This document shows, piece after piece, positions 46,621 to 55,183 of a stretch of 64,000 nucleotides of DNA. The position numbers and the translations under genes are program-made. Below the pieces are notes generated by a model. The model did no database searches, had not been told where the DNA came from, and worked only from the letters and a program-made list of their open reading frames with translations. The stretch's first letter is position 1; every line of letters begins with the position of its first letter. Where the stretch lies: positions 1 to 64,000 of the forward strand of contig JAKUTS010000003.1 of NCBI GenBank assembly GCA_022447925.1, given 5' to 3'. The stretch comes from SAR202 cluster bacterium (GTDB lineage Bacteria; Chloroflexota; Dehalococcoidia; Lucifugimonadales; UBA2962).

Positions 46621-47700
46621 CTATTCAGTTCCCGATATAAAGTTCTCAACCATTGTTCTAGCTTCTGAATCAGTATATTGATCTAGAGGTGATTTCATGA
46701 AATATGCAGATGGCCCAGCAATTGGACCGGATTCCCCACGATCTAATCCAATTTTTGCACATCTTATTGCATCAATTACTACACCAGCTGAATTTGGGCT
46801 ATCCCAAACCTCAAGCTTTAATTCCATATTTAGTGGTGCGTCACCGAATCCTGTGCCTTCCATTCTGATGTAACACCATTTTCTATCCTTTAACCAAGGC
46901 ACATGGTCACTGGGACCAATGTGGATATCTTCTTTTTTCATTTCATAGTCAAGCTGAGACGTCACAGACTGTGTTTTAGATATCTTCTTTGTTACTAAAC
47001 GGTCTCTTTCAAGCATATTTAGAAAGTCGGTGTTTCCGCCGAAGTTAAGCTGATAGGAATCATTTAATTTAACTCCACGATCCATCATTAGCCTGGTTAG
47101 TACACGATGGACTATTGTTGCGCCAACCTGAGATTTAATGTCATCGCCAATTATAGGTACTCCGGCTTCTCTAAACCTTTGTTGCCAATAATCTCCTGCA
47201 CCGCTTGCTATGAAAACGGGTACACAATTTATAAATGCGCATTTTGCTTGAAGTACTTGTTCTACATACCATTTTGTGGCCTCTTCAGACCCTACGGGTA
47301 AATAATTTATCACCACATCCACTTCTTTTTCACGCAGGATATTCGCGACGTCATCTGTGCTACCATCCGATTTCTCAACAACCTCTGACAGATATTTGCC
47401 AATTCCATCGTGTGTCATGCCGCGTTGAACCTTTACGCCTAGATTTGGTACGTCGGCAAATTTAATTGTATTGTTTGGCTCAGCAAATATAGCCTCAGAT
47501 ACGTCTAGGCCGACTTTGTTTTTATCTACATCAAAAGCAGCTACTATTTTAATGTCGCCTATGCCATATTCTCCAAGCACAGGATGCATGAGGCCAGGTA
47601 CTTCTGAACTAGAATCAGAGTCTGCATATTTACTAATCCCTTGTACTAAGGATGATGCGCAGTTTCCTACTCCGATTATTGCAACGTTAATGTTTCCCAT
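46621..47700 (-). CDS. ino1: Inositol-3-phosphate synthase
   Basis: Converts glucose 6-phosphate to 1D-myo-inositol 3-phosphate with catalytic NAD. 359 residues, the short actinobacterial/archaeal form. NAD motif [12 protein letters not shown] near 7-18, then FDVDKNKVG, the [14 protein letters not shown] segment and the conserved [14 protein letters not shown] and [11 protein letters not shown] active-site blocks. First gene of the ino1, PimA-like, phosphatidyltransferase, peptidase operon; GGGAG before ATG 47700. A 243-base spacer without a gene precedes it. Confidence 0.97.
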   Translation of the reverse strand: MGNINVAIIGVGNCASSLVQGISKYADSDSSSEVPGLMHPVLGEYGIGDIKIVAAFDVDKNKVGLDVSEAIFAEPNNTIKFADVPNLGVKVQRGMTHDGIGKYLSEVVEKSDGSTDDVANILREKEVDVVINYLPVGSEEATKWYVEQVLQAKCAFINCVPVFIASGAGDYWQQRFREAGVPIIGDDIKSQVGATIVHRVLTRLMMDRGVKLNDSYQLNFGGNTDFLNMLERDRLVTKKISKTQSVTSQLDYEMKKEDIHIGPSDHVPWLKDRKWCYIRMEGTGFGDAPLNMELKLEVWDSPNSAGVVIDAIRCAKIGLDRGESGPIAGPSAYFMKSPLDQYTDSEARTMVENFISGTE

Positions 47701-47943
47701 ATTTCTCCCAATTATGCACAGCCTTTAAGTATTCATTTGATTTGAGGTACTATGATGGCTGCAATCAGTGATATTTATTCTTAATACAAATTTATTGTTA
47801 ATTGTATACGCAGAATTAACTACATGCACTAGCTGACAGGTTAAAAAAACTGCAGCAATAAGACATACAGCATCTTAGCATCAGTTTTATGCCAGTAACA
47901 AGTTTAAATCATCCCTACTTTTTTTCCGTTATAAAGTATATTT

Positions 47944-49134
47944 TTATATAACTCCATTATGTTTAAGAGACTTTATTTGGTTCAGCTCTATACCTAGTAA
48001 TTCTGTTAAAACTTCTTCAGTATTTTGGCCGAGTAGAGGAGGGGGAGTTATATCGATTTCAGAGTTGCCGACTTTGATTGGGCAACCAATAGCTTTGTAT
48101 TCACCTCGATCAGGATCATTCAAATTAACAATCATTTGACGCTCTGATAGATGTTCATCATTTAATAGCTCTACCGTGTCTTTTACAGGACTACATGGGA
48201 TTCCCAAATCGCTCAGTATTTCCATAATTTCGTTTTTTGAATGAGTCTTTGTCCACGCAGCAATAATTTCGTATATCTCATCAGCATGTTCTTTGCGACT
48301 ATCTTCAGTTTCGTAAATTTTGTTTCCAATCAAATTAGAATTACCAGAAAGTGCTAGCAGGCTTTCCCATGCATCACCGGTAATAACCATAGTTACATAG
48401 TCATTAGGCCCATTGGGCCTGCATGGGAAAACACATTTTGGACTATCCCAAACACTGTTTCCGGACCTTTTAACTGCTTGGCCATCATTAAATGTTTCAA
48501 CAAATCGCACTCTCAGCAGATTTAGCACAGCGTCCTGCATCGATATATCGACAGATGGAGCTTCGCCGCATAGGTCTCTTTGTCTCAAGGCTGCAAGAAT
48601 GCCGATTGCGCAATGTAACCCAGAACCCGAATCACCAATGCCTGTTGAAGTAAATAATGGAGGTCCTTCATTGAAACCGTTAGTGCTCATCGCACCGCCA
48701 GCAGCTTGAGCGACATGCTCATAGCTTTTTAAATTTGAATTTGGCCCACTATTTCCGAATCCCTTTATCGAAGCATAAACAACATGAGGATATTTTTCAT
48801 TAAGATAGTTTTTGCTTAGACCAAACTCCTCCATGCGCCCAGGTGCGTAATTTTCGATAACGACATCCGAGATTTCTAGCAACTTTTTGAATATAGAGAT
48901 TCCTTCTCGATTTTTCAAATTTAGGGTCATGCTTTTTTTATTGGCATTAAAAACCAGGAAGTAAAAGCTATCAATATTTTCATTGCCAGCCATTTCCCAA
49001 CGGGTTCTATCTCCTTTCCCTGGCTCCTCAATTTTGATGACATCTGCGCCTAGCCAAGCTAATAATTGAGTGCATGATGGGCCAGCTTGAACCTGGGTTA
49101 AATCAAGGATTCTGACACCGTTTAATGGCAACAT
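47944..49134 (-). CDS. CaiB/BaiF-family CoA transferase
   Basis: 396 residues of the class III (CaiB/BaiF) CoA transferases, which move CoA between carboxylic acids. N-terminal GVRILDLTQVQAGPSCTQLLAWLGADVIKIE and the active-site Asp in GIGDSGSGLH near residue 167 are typical. The acid cannot be identified. It lies 27 bases after a 2-hydroxyacid dehydrogenase gene, so the pair may activate and oxidise the same acid. ATG 49134. Confidence 0.95.
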   Translation of the reverse strand: MLPLNGVRILDLTQVQAGPSCTQLLAWLGADVIKIEEPGKGDRTRWEMAGNENIDSFYFLVFNANKKSMTLNLKNREGISIFKKLLEISDVVIENYAPGRMEEFGLSKNYLNEKYPHVVYASIKGFGNSGPNSNLKSYEHVAQAAGGAMSTNGFNEGPPLFTSTGIGDSGSGLHCAIGILAALRQRDLCGEAPSVDISMQDAVLNLLRVRFVETFNDGQAVKRSGNSVWDSPKCVFPCRPNGPNDYVTMVITGDAWESLLALSGNSNLIGNKIYETEDSRKEHADEIYEIIAAWTKTHSKNEIMEILSDLGIPCSPVKDTVELLNDEHLSERQMIVNLNDPDRGEYKAIGCPIKVGNSEIDITPPPLLGQNTEEVLTELLGIELNQIKSLKHNGVI

Positions 49135-49161
49135 AACGTTAAGCTCCTAATCCAATCTGTT

Positions 49162-50217
49162 TTAACCGGCTCCCGGTCCGCGTTCCATCGAGAATGGTTG
49201 CCATCTGATTAGCTTGGTATTAGGAAGGACATGAGGGTTTACGCAAGTTCTCGGCCATTTTCCAGACAAAACTAAAGTCAACTCTTGCCCGACTCTTCGC
49301 CGGGTTTCAGGACCCATCCTAAGAGAAGCTGATGCAACATGTGGGGTGATAATCACGTTATCCATTTTGAGTAAAGGGTTATCAGGGCTGGGGGGTTCTG
49401 TTTCTAAAACATCTAACCCTGCGCCAGCTATCCAGTTATTTTGTAGAGCTTTGATCAAAGCTTGTTCGTCTACAGTCGTGCCGCGACCTGTATTAATAAA
49501 CAGAGCATCATTTTTCATTAGTTTGAATTGTTTAGTAGACATCATCTGTTGTGCTTCTGTTGTGGACGGTGCATGCATGGATACTATATCTGAACGTTTC
49601 AATAAATCGTTTAAGCTGACAGGCTCAACTCCGTACTCTGACATTTTAAGTTCTTCAATATATGGATCATAAGCCAACATCCGGACACCGAAAGGCGCAG
49701 CTCTTTGAGCCGTTAAACGTGCAACATGACCGAATGAAATAAAGCCTAGGGTTAGCCCGTATAGTCTAGGGAGAGTAGATAGAGCAGGACGACCCTCCTC
49801 CCATCTTCCATCCCTTGACATTCGGTCTTGTACCAAAAGTCTACGAAATGTAGCAAGTATCAGCATCATTGCATGATCAGCAACTTCTTCAATGAATGTA
49901 TCAGGCACGTTTGTAACAGGTATGTTGTGCTCAGTAGCTGCATGAACGTCAATGGTGTCTGTACCAACACCTCCCATAGAAATGACTTTACATGATTCTA
50001 GGTTTTCAATTATTTTCCTTGTGATTTTTCTGCCTCTAGCTATGATGGCATCTGCGTAACGTACGGCATCTATAAATTCATCTTCTGACTCAGCGTCAAC
50101 TTCTATTATTTCGGCGTCAATTGCACTCAGTGCTTCCATTTCAAGATCGAATTTTCCATCAGCCATATCGAAAGTAACTTTACTAGGTTTTTGGGTGTAA
50201 ATTTTATATTTAGACAT
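49162..50217 (-). CDS. D-2-hydroxyacid dehydrogenase, NAD-dependent
   Basis: 351 residues from the ATG at 50217; an ATG 9 bases earlier (50226) is also possible, but GAGG just before the inner ATG and the lack of one before the outer favour 50217. Formate/glycerate dehydrogenase-type Rossmann fold: GLTLGFISFGHVARLTAQ, active-site NTGRGTTVDE (Arg), LDVLETEPP (Glu) and ITPHVAS (His). Reduces or oxidises 2-oxo/2-hydroxy acids. CtBP-like members look similar. Upstream of the CoA transferase in the same operon. Confidence 0.93.
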   Translation of the reverse strand: MSKYKIYTQKPSKVTFDMADGKFDLEMEALSAIDAEIIEVDAESEDEFIDAVRYADAIIARGRKITRKIIENLESCKVISMGGVGTDTIDVHAATEHNIPVTNVPDTFIEEVADHAMMLILATFRRLLVQDRMSRDGRWEEGRPALSTLPRLYGLTLGFISFGHVARLTAQRAAPFGVRMLAYDPYIEELKMSEYGVEPVSLNDLLKRSDIVSMHAPSTTEAQQMMSTKQFKLMKNDALFINTGRGTTVDEQALIKALQNNWIAGAGLDVLETEPPSPDNPLLKMDNVIITPHVASASLRMGPETRRRVGQELTLVLSGKWPRTCVNPHVLPNTKLIRWQPFSMERGPGAG

Positions 50218-50330
50218 TTTCCTCATATCACTGGTTTTAGGTATATTTTCATTACTTTGGTTTTAACTTAACTATCTTACAGAATAATGGTGATTAAAGT
50301 ATGTTGTCCAGCATTTTGTAGAAGGTGATC

Positions 50331-50360
50331 TTGACATGCCGGTAAAGCCGTTGCTAGCAT
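50331..50360 (+). promoter_or_regulatory. Possible glmU promoter
   Basis: TTGACA (50331-50336), 18 bases, TAGCAT (50355-50360), in the 253-base gap before glmU. Perfect -35 and four of six -10 bases. It would give a 5' leader of about 110 bases that includes the inverted repeat at 50401-50442. Confidence 0.4.
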
Positions 50361-50400
50361 TCTATCGATGAATGTGTCTAATCACATTAATTTCTCTTTA

Positions 50401-50442
50401 AAAGTAAACTTAAGCGCATTACGCGCTGGAGATATTTACTTT
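50401..50442 (+). repeat. Nested inverted repeat in glmU leader
   Basis: AAAGTAAA (50401-50408) pairs with TTTACTTT (50435-50442); inside lies GCGC (50414-50417) pairing with GCGC (50423-50426). Eight plus four base pairs with a poorly paired middle. No T-run follows, so not a terminator; a leader structure or protein site ending 37 bases before the glmU ATG. It does not resemble the glmS ribozyme. Confidence 0.4.
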
Positions 50443-50479
50443 CTATCTATGCATTTCAAAAAAGTAAGGTATACGAGTT

Positions 50480-51811
50480 ATGAATGAACCTGTTGTGGTT
50501 TTAGCTGCAGGTAAAGGCACTCGCATGCACTCTAGTTTGCCAAAAGTTTTACACCCTGTTTGTGGAAAGCCCATGATTTCTTACGTTTTGGATGTTGCTG
50601 AATCTGTTTCGAACACTGAAATAATAGTTGTGGTGCCAAAAGAAAATGGTCATATAAAGGATGTTGTTGGAAATACGGTTTCATATTCCATTCAAGAAGA
50701 GCCAGTAGGTACTGGTGATGCTCTATTGAGTGCTAGAAGATTATTAGATGGTCATAATAATGTGATTGTCATGTCTGGTGATGTGCCTTTAGTGCCAACT
50801 GAACTAATAAGTACGCTCATTGCAAAACATCATGAAACTCATGCCTGCGTAACATTAATAACCGCAGATGTCGAAGATACAGATGGATTAGGTAGAGTTG
50901 TTCGAAATCCTGATGGATCTATATCAAAAATTGTTGAACACGATGATGCATCTGTGGATGAGTTAGGTATAACTGAAATCAATGCTGGGATATATTTATT
51001 TGACACTAGCTGGTTGTGGGATGTGCTTACTAGGGTGCCTAAATCTAAATCAGGAGAGGTTTACTTAACTTCGCTAATTGATTATGCCGCAACTGATAAT
51101 AAGACTGTGTCTACAGTTAAGGCAGATAATGAGTATGAAGTGTTAGGTGTTAATAATCAAATTCAGTTATCAGTTGCGGAAGGGTATATGCGCGAGAAGA
51201 TCAATATGGCGTTTATGTTGAATGGAGTTACAATACCTGATCCAAAATCTGTTTATATTGATTCTGATGTTGTTATATCCTCCGGTACAACTATAAATCC
51301 AAACACACACATATTAGGTAAAAGTAAAATTTCTGCGAGATCTGAAATTGGCCCAAATACCGTAATCAAAAATGTTGTGGTTGGAAAGGAATGTAAAATT
51401 GAATCTTCATATATATCCGACTCAAATGTTGAAAATGGAGTCTCCATAGGGCCATTTAGTAATATTAGAGCGAATACATTACTCGGTAGTAATGTTAGGG
51501 TCGGAAATTTTGTGGAAATCAAAAATAGTAAAGTGGCAGAAAATACGCGCATACTGCACCATAGTTACATTGGGGATGCAGAGATCGGGAAAAATGTAAA
51601 TATAGGAGCTGGCAGTATCACGTGTAATTTTGATGGCTCCAGGAAGAATTATACTGAAATTGGTGATTCAGCATTTATTGGCTCAAGTACTATGATGGTT
51701 GCCCCTGTAAAAATTGGAATTGGGGCGAAAACTGGGGCTGGAAGTGTAATTACTAGTGATGTGCCAGATGGAGTTAGTGTTATGGGTGTTCCGGCTCGTA
51801 TCAAAAAGTGA
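50480..51811 (+). CDS. glmU: Bifunctional GlcNAc-1-P uridyltransferase/GlcN-1-P acetyltransferase
   Basis: Makes UDP-GlcNAc for peptidoglycan and other glycans in two steps. 443 residues. N-terminal Rossmann-like uridyltransferase: VVLAAGKGTRMHSSLPKVLH and GTGDALLSA; C-terminal left-handed beta-helix of hexapeptide repeats with the catalytic His in HHSYIGDAEIG and NIGAGSITCNFDG. Stands alone on the plus strand with its own likely promoter. UDP-GlcNAc is also the donor an MshA-type enzyme would need. Confidence 0.97.
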   Translation: MNEPVVVLAAGKGTRMHSSLPKVLHPVCGKPMISYVLDVAESVSNTEIIVVVPKENGHIKDVVGNTVSYSIQEEPVGTGDALLSARRLLDGHNNVIVMSGDVPLVPTELISTLIAKHHETHACVTLITADVEDTDGLGRVVRNPDGSISKIVEHDDASVDELGITEINAGIYLFDTSWLWDVLTRVPKSKSGEVYLTSLIDYAATDNKTVSTVKADNEYEVLGVNNQIQLSVAEGYMREKINMAFMLNGVTIPDPKSVYIDSDVVISSGTTINPNTHILGKSKISARSEIGPNTVIKNVVVGKECKIESSYISDSNVENGVSIGPFSNIRANTLLGSNVRVGNFVEIKNSKVAENTRILHHSYIGDAEIGKNVNIGAGSITCNFDGSRKNYTEIGDSAFIGSSTMMVAPVKIGIGAKTGAGSVITSDVPDGVSVMGVPARIKK

Positions 51812-51899
51812 ATAAAGGGGGAATAAGGCACAAAAGTGTCATGTATTAACGCGCCTTCCACGTTGTTTGTAGGAAGGTTGAGAAAAATAAATTATATTA

Positions 51900-53168
51900 G
51901 TGAATACTGTGTCTAGTATTTTATTAGCAGTTTCACTTTTCCTGTATTCATATTTTACATTTGTTCAATATGGCCTTATAGCTATTCTGAAGAGTCAAGC
52001 TATAAGTAACAAGAGTTCATCTGATGACGGCAACGGCGGTGTTAAATTTTCTGAAGAACAAATCAGGTTAACTTTAGGAGGTTTACGTGTACTAGCTTTT
52101 GGTTCAATTGGATGCTCCTTTATTACAGCATCATGGATAGTTTTTGATAGCACTGAACACATATGGGTTTGGCTGCTCGTTGCATCTATCTTAAATTTCG
52201 TCGTAATACTTATATTAAGATCTGTATCTATAAGTGTTGCTCATGTCGCTTCTAACGTAATTAGTAATCTTAGTCCGTCTCTGATTAAGCTTTTTGGCTT
52301 AATATCTTTCATATCTGTGCCGATTGATATTATGTCGCAAAGCTTAATTCGACTATTGAAAATACTTTCTAAATCTCAAAAGTTGGATAATATATCGCCT
52401 TCTGAAATTGATTCATACTTTGAAATGGAAGGAGAATCTCTGGATGAGAGGGAAGTTAAAATGATCCAAGCTGTAGTTAGACAAGACAAAACTGTTGTTA
52501 GAGAGATTATGGTTCCAAGAGTAGACGTTACTGCTGTTGAGATCGACACACCTATTGTAGAACTTGCCGACATTATGCTTGAATCTGGGCATAGTAAGAT
52601 TCCAGTTTTCACAGATGAGTTGGATCAAATATCGGGAGTTGCATATTCAATGGATTTAATAGGTGCTTTAAAAGCTCAAGGAAGTGATGTTGTTAAGCTG
52701 GACACTTTGCTTCGTACGCCTCTTTTGATACCTGAGTCTAAAACATTGGAAGGTTTACTTAGAGAGTTTCAAGACAAAAGGGTTCAGTTAGCGATTGTTG
52801 TTGATGAATATGGCGGTGTATCGGGAGTGGTAACAATCGAAGATTTATTAGAAGAAATTGTTGGTGAAATAGAAGATGAATTTGATATAGATGAGCCAGA
52901 GATAGTTAATTTATCTGACTATACCGACAAAGATGATCATCTTGATTTATTAATAGATGCACGTGTGAGTATTGATCAGTTGGAGGAATTAACAGGAATA
53001 GTTGTGAAAGGGGAAGGGTTTGATACTTTAGGTGGATTAGTTTTAGACCTTTTAGGTCGAATGCCAAATAAAGGCGATACAGTTGAATATAATGGCATAA
53101 TCATCCATGTTGTATCAACGTCTGGACGTAGGCTTAAAAGACTGCGGGTAAACAGGACTTCTAGTTAA
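51900..53168 (+). CDS. CNNM/CorC-HlyC-type membrane protein with CBS pair
   Basis: 422 residues. Three to four helices in a DUF21 (CNNM) membrane domain at the N-terminus, then a CBS pair (MVPRVDVTAV, IPVFTDELDQISGVAY, LLREFQDKRVQLAIVVDEYGG) and a C-terminal CorC/HlyC transporter-associated domain. Relatives move or sense magnesium or cobalt; the name hemolysin is historical. Start GTG 51900, 88 bases after glmU. Ends 3 bases before the convergent collagen-like gene. Confidence 0.92.
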   Translation: MNTVSSILLAVSLFLYSYFTFVQYGLIAILKSQAISNKSSSDDGNGGVKFSEEQIRLTLGGLRVLAFGSIGCSFITASWIVFDSTEHIWVWLLVASILNFVVILILRSVSISVAHVASNVISNLSPSLIKLFGLISFISVPIDIMSQSLIRLLKILSKSQKLDNISPSEIDSYFEMEGESLDEREVKMIQAVVRQDKTVVREIMVPRVDVTAVEIDTPIVELADIMLESGHSKIPVFTDELDQISGVAYSMDLIGALKAQGSDVVKLDTLLRTPLLIPESKTLEGLLREFQDKRVQLAIVVDEYGGVSGVVTIEDLLEEIVGEIEDEFDIDEPEIVNLSDYTDKDDHLDLLIDARVSIDQLEELTGIVVKGEGFDTLGGLVLDLLGRMPNKGDTVEYNGIIIHVVSTSGRRLKRLRVNRTSS

Positions 53169-53171
53169 GGG

Positions 53172-54074
53172 TTATTTTTCTGCAACAACAACTAATGGCC
53201 AAGTCGCTATAGACCCTTTGTCTCCAATTGCAATAGCAGTGTATACGCCAGCGGACAAATCAATAATCGGTTCCAATATTATGGTTCCACTGGAGTCGGC
53301 ATCACGAGCAACCAGGAACTCAGGTCCGCCAACTATTCCGAGAGTTACACGTTCATTTGATTCGAATCCAGAACCCCAAAAGCTATTACGAGTCCCGCTC
53401 ACGGCTACAGTTGCTACTATCGAAGCTTTCAAGTCGTCTTTTAAGGCTTCAAAGTTCGCTTCTGTATCATCAGCTTTATCGGTGACAACAATTAGTGGAT
53501 CTATGCTGGATTCAATAGATAATGGTGCGTTTGCTATGCTTCCACCAGATCCCTTTGCACTAACCGTGTATACCTCATCCAGCTTAATTCTAGATAGAAC
53601 CCGTGGGTCCGCGTCTATATTTTCAATCAAAACCTTAAAAGCTCCACTTAAGCTAGTTACAGTATCCGATAGAACAAGTTGTAGGGAATCATCAATTTGA
53701 AGTGAGATTATTACATTTTCGTTAGGGTTAAAGCCAGAGCCAAAAATCTCTAAACTATCATTTAACGTAGTTAAATTTGGCCGAATTTCTGTTTCTATCA
53801 AAATTGAGGCTCGAAGTTGCGACTCTACAGTTTCGGAAACACCTTGTTCACCTGGCGGTCCAGGAAGACCCGGTAAACCTCTGTTGCCTGGTGGTCCAGC
53901 TGGGCCCGGGTCTCCTTGTTGTCCTTGTTCACCTTCTGGCCCGGTTGGCCCATCAACGCCGATTGGACCGGCAGGACCGGTGCATGAAATAAGTAGCAGC
54001 AATGAAATACATGTTAGTAAAACTAAAAACAACTTAAATAAATGAATGACCCTGGAATTTAGTTTTAATTTCAT
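53172..54074 (-). CDS. Collagen-like lipoprotein with two repeated domains
   Basis: 300 residues from ATG 54074; GAGG just upstream supports this over the GTG at 54089. Lipoprotein signal ends at LLISC, followed at once by about 16 Gly-X-Y triplets with many Pro at X, a stiff collagen-type stalk on the outer face. Two copies of a beta-sandwich-like domain follow, each with a GSGF...NE start (GSGFNPNEN and GSGFESNER) and a YT...G...A-x-x-PL end. The protein at 54226 has one copy. Likely a surface stalk holding binding domains; the ligand is unknown. Confidence 0.85.
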   Translation of the reverse strand: MKLKLNSRVIHLFKLFLVLLTCISLLLLISCTGPAGPIGVDGPTGPEGEQGQQGDPGPAGPPGNRGLPGLPGPPGEQGVSETVESQLRASILIETEIRPNLTTLNDSLEIFGSGFNPNENVIISLQIDDSLQLVLSDTVTSLSGAFKVLIENIDADPRVLSRIKLDEVYTVSAKGSGGSIANAPLSIESSIDPLIVVTDKADDTEANFEALKDDLKASIVATVAVSGTRNSFWGSGFESNERVTLGIVGGPEFLVARDADSSGTIILEPIIDLSAGVYTAIAIGDKGSIATWPLVVVAEK

Positions 54075-54151
54075 GTTAATTCGCCTCACACTATAAATTG
54101 TGTGGCTTTAAGGGATGTTATTGGAAGGGGAGTTTAGGTTAAGTTTTTAAT

Positions 54152-54205
54152 ATTAATAAGAAAAGGCCCCTGAATATTGTGATTCAGGGGCCTTTTCTTA
54201 TTAAT
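54152..54205. terminator. Strong bidirectional intrinsic terminator
   Basis: A perfect 24-base inverted repeat (54152-54175 and 54182-54205) with loop ATTGTG. The stem has a GC core (GGCCCCTGA) flanked by AAGAAAA and TTTTCTT, so either strand gives a hairpin followed by U-rich RNA. It lies 20 bases after the stop of the collagen-like gene at 54226 and before its paralogue, and separates their transcripts. Confidence 0.9.
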
Positions 54206-54225
54206 TAACTAGTTTAGCGGATTTA

Positions 54226-54786
54226 CTATTTACTACCTACTAGTAAAGGCGCAGTTGCTGTGGTCTTCTTTGAACCATTTGCCCAAAGAGTGTAAAGACC
54301 GTCGGCTAGTGCACTTACATCAATGTCCGCTTGAAATGATCCATCTACGTTAGCAAATTGACTACCAAGTACAACATCGTCCGCCATTAAAGTTATGGCC
54401 TCACCAAGCTTAAATCCGGAACCATACACAGTAGCTGTGCCACTGGTGGCTTGTGTAGCTACTACACTGGCTACGCCGTTAACAGCGTCTCGTCCGTCTC
54501 GTCCATCTTCACCCGCAGGTCCAGCTGGGCCTGAAGGACCATCTGATCCTGGAGATCCTGGAGGTCCGGATGCACCTCTGGCTCCTTGTTTACCTTGTAC
54601 GCCTTGCATACCTTGGCTACCTGAAGATCCGTCACTGCCATCTATGCCTGCGGTTCCTTGTGAACCAGGTGCGCCGGCAGGACCTTGAGGTCCGGCAGGA
54701 CCGGTACAAGCCACTAAGGCTATTATTGCTAGACTGGAAACTATCAGGGCTAGGGTAGTGCCCTTACCACTAATGAGCTTTTTCAT
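54226..54786 (-). CDS. Collagen-like lipoprotein with one C-terminal domain
   Basis: 186 residues. Lipoprotein signal with lipobox LVAC, then directly about 24 Gly-X-Y triplets (GPAGPQGPAGAPGSQG...), then one copy of the GSGF-start, YTLWANGS-end domain shared with the neighbour at 53172. The collagen part is more GC-rich than its surroundings because Gly and Pro codons are. Transcription probably ends at the 54152-54205 terminator. Likely a surface protein on a collagen-type stalk. Confidence 0.87.
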   Translation of the reverse strand: MKKLISGKGTTLALIVSSLAIIALVACTGPAGPQGPAGAPGSQGTAGIDGSDGSSGSQGMQGVQGKQGARGASGPPGSPGSDGPSGPAGPAGEDGRDGRDAVNGVASVVATQATSGTATVYGSGFKLGEAITLMADDVVLGSQFANVDGSFQADIDVSALADGLYTLWANGSKKTTATAPLLVGSK

Positions 54787-55183
54787 TTGACCCCCCGGAT
54801 CGAAAAATTTGATTTAACTATTATACATAAAGCCGCCTATTAAATCACATGCAGCAGCCTTATCTCAATTAACAATGCCTCAATTTAAGGCAGAATGTTA
54901 TCTTTTTAATTAGTACTTTTTAGGTACTGGCAGCCCCATCTTAGTAATCCGTGCGGCTCGATGTCAAGTCCTTTAGGGTCTGTTGATTCAGATACAATCG
55001 AGTTTTTAATGTGTCTTAAGTTTATTTCATTAATCACATGCTTAAGTTTGATAAAGATAAATTCAATAATAAACTTTTATTCAATAAATTAAATATCTAA
55101 CTTTTCATCGATAGAGGGAGCTTGATTCATGTATAATTTAGCTAGATTTTTTTGCCACATCCTGACTGGAATTTAAATAACAC
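54787..55183. other. 397-base gap without a recognised gene
   Basis: Shared upstream region of the collagen-like gene (minus) and the antiporter (plus). A GC-richer patch at about 54925-54990 was checked for tRNA, SRP RNA and riboswitch features and none fits. A 15-codon frame (ATG 55130, after GAGGGAG) ends 7 bases before the antiporter start and might be a leader peptide, but evidence is thin. Confidence 0.6.

Noticed and set aside
51852-51878. CCTTCC/GGAAGG hairpin after glmU as a terminator
   Set aside because: Only six base pairs with a 12-base loop and no following T-run.
54925-55000. GC-richer patch as a possible tRNA or small structured RNA
   Set aside because: No cloverleaf, SRP, 6S or riboswitch core could be folded by eye; only short hairpins are present.
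55130-55177. 15-codon leader peptide before the antiporter
   Set aside because: There is a ribosome-binding site, but the peptide is too short and lacks a run of regulatory codons; kept only as a remark.
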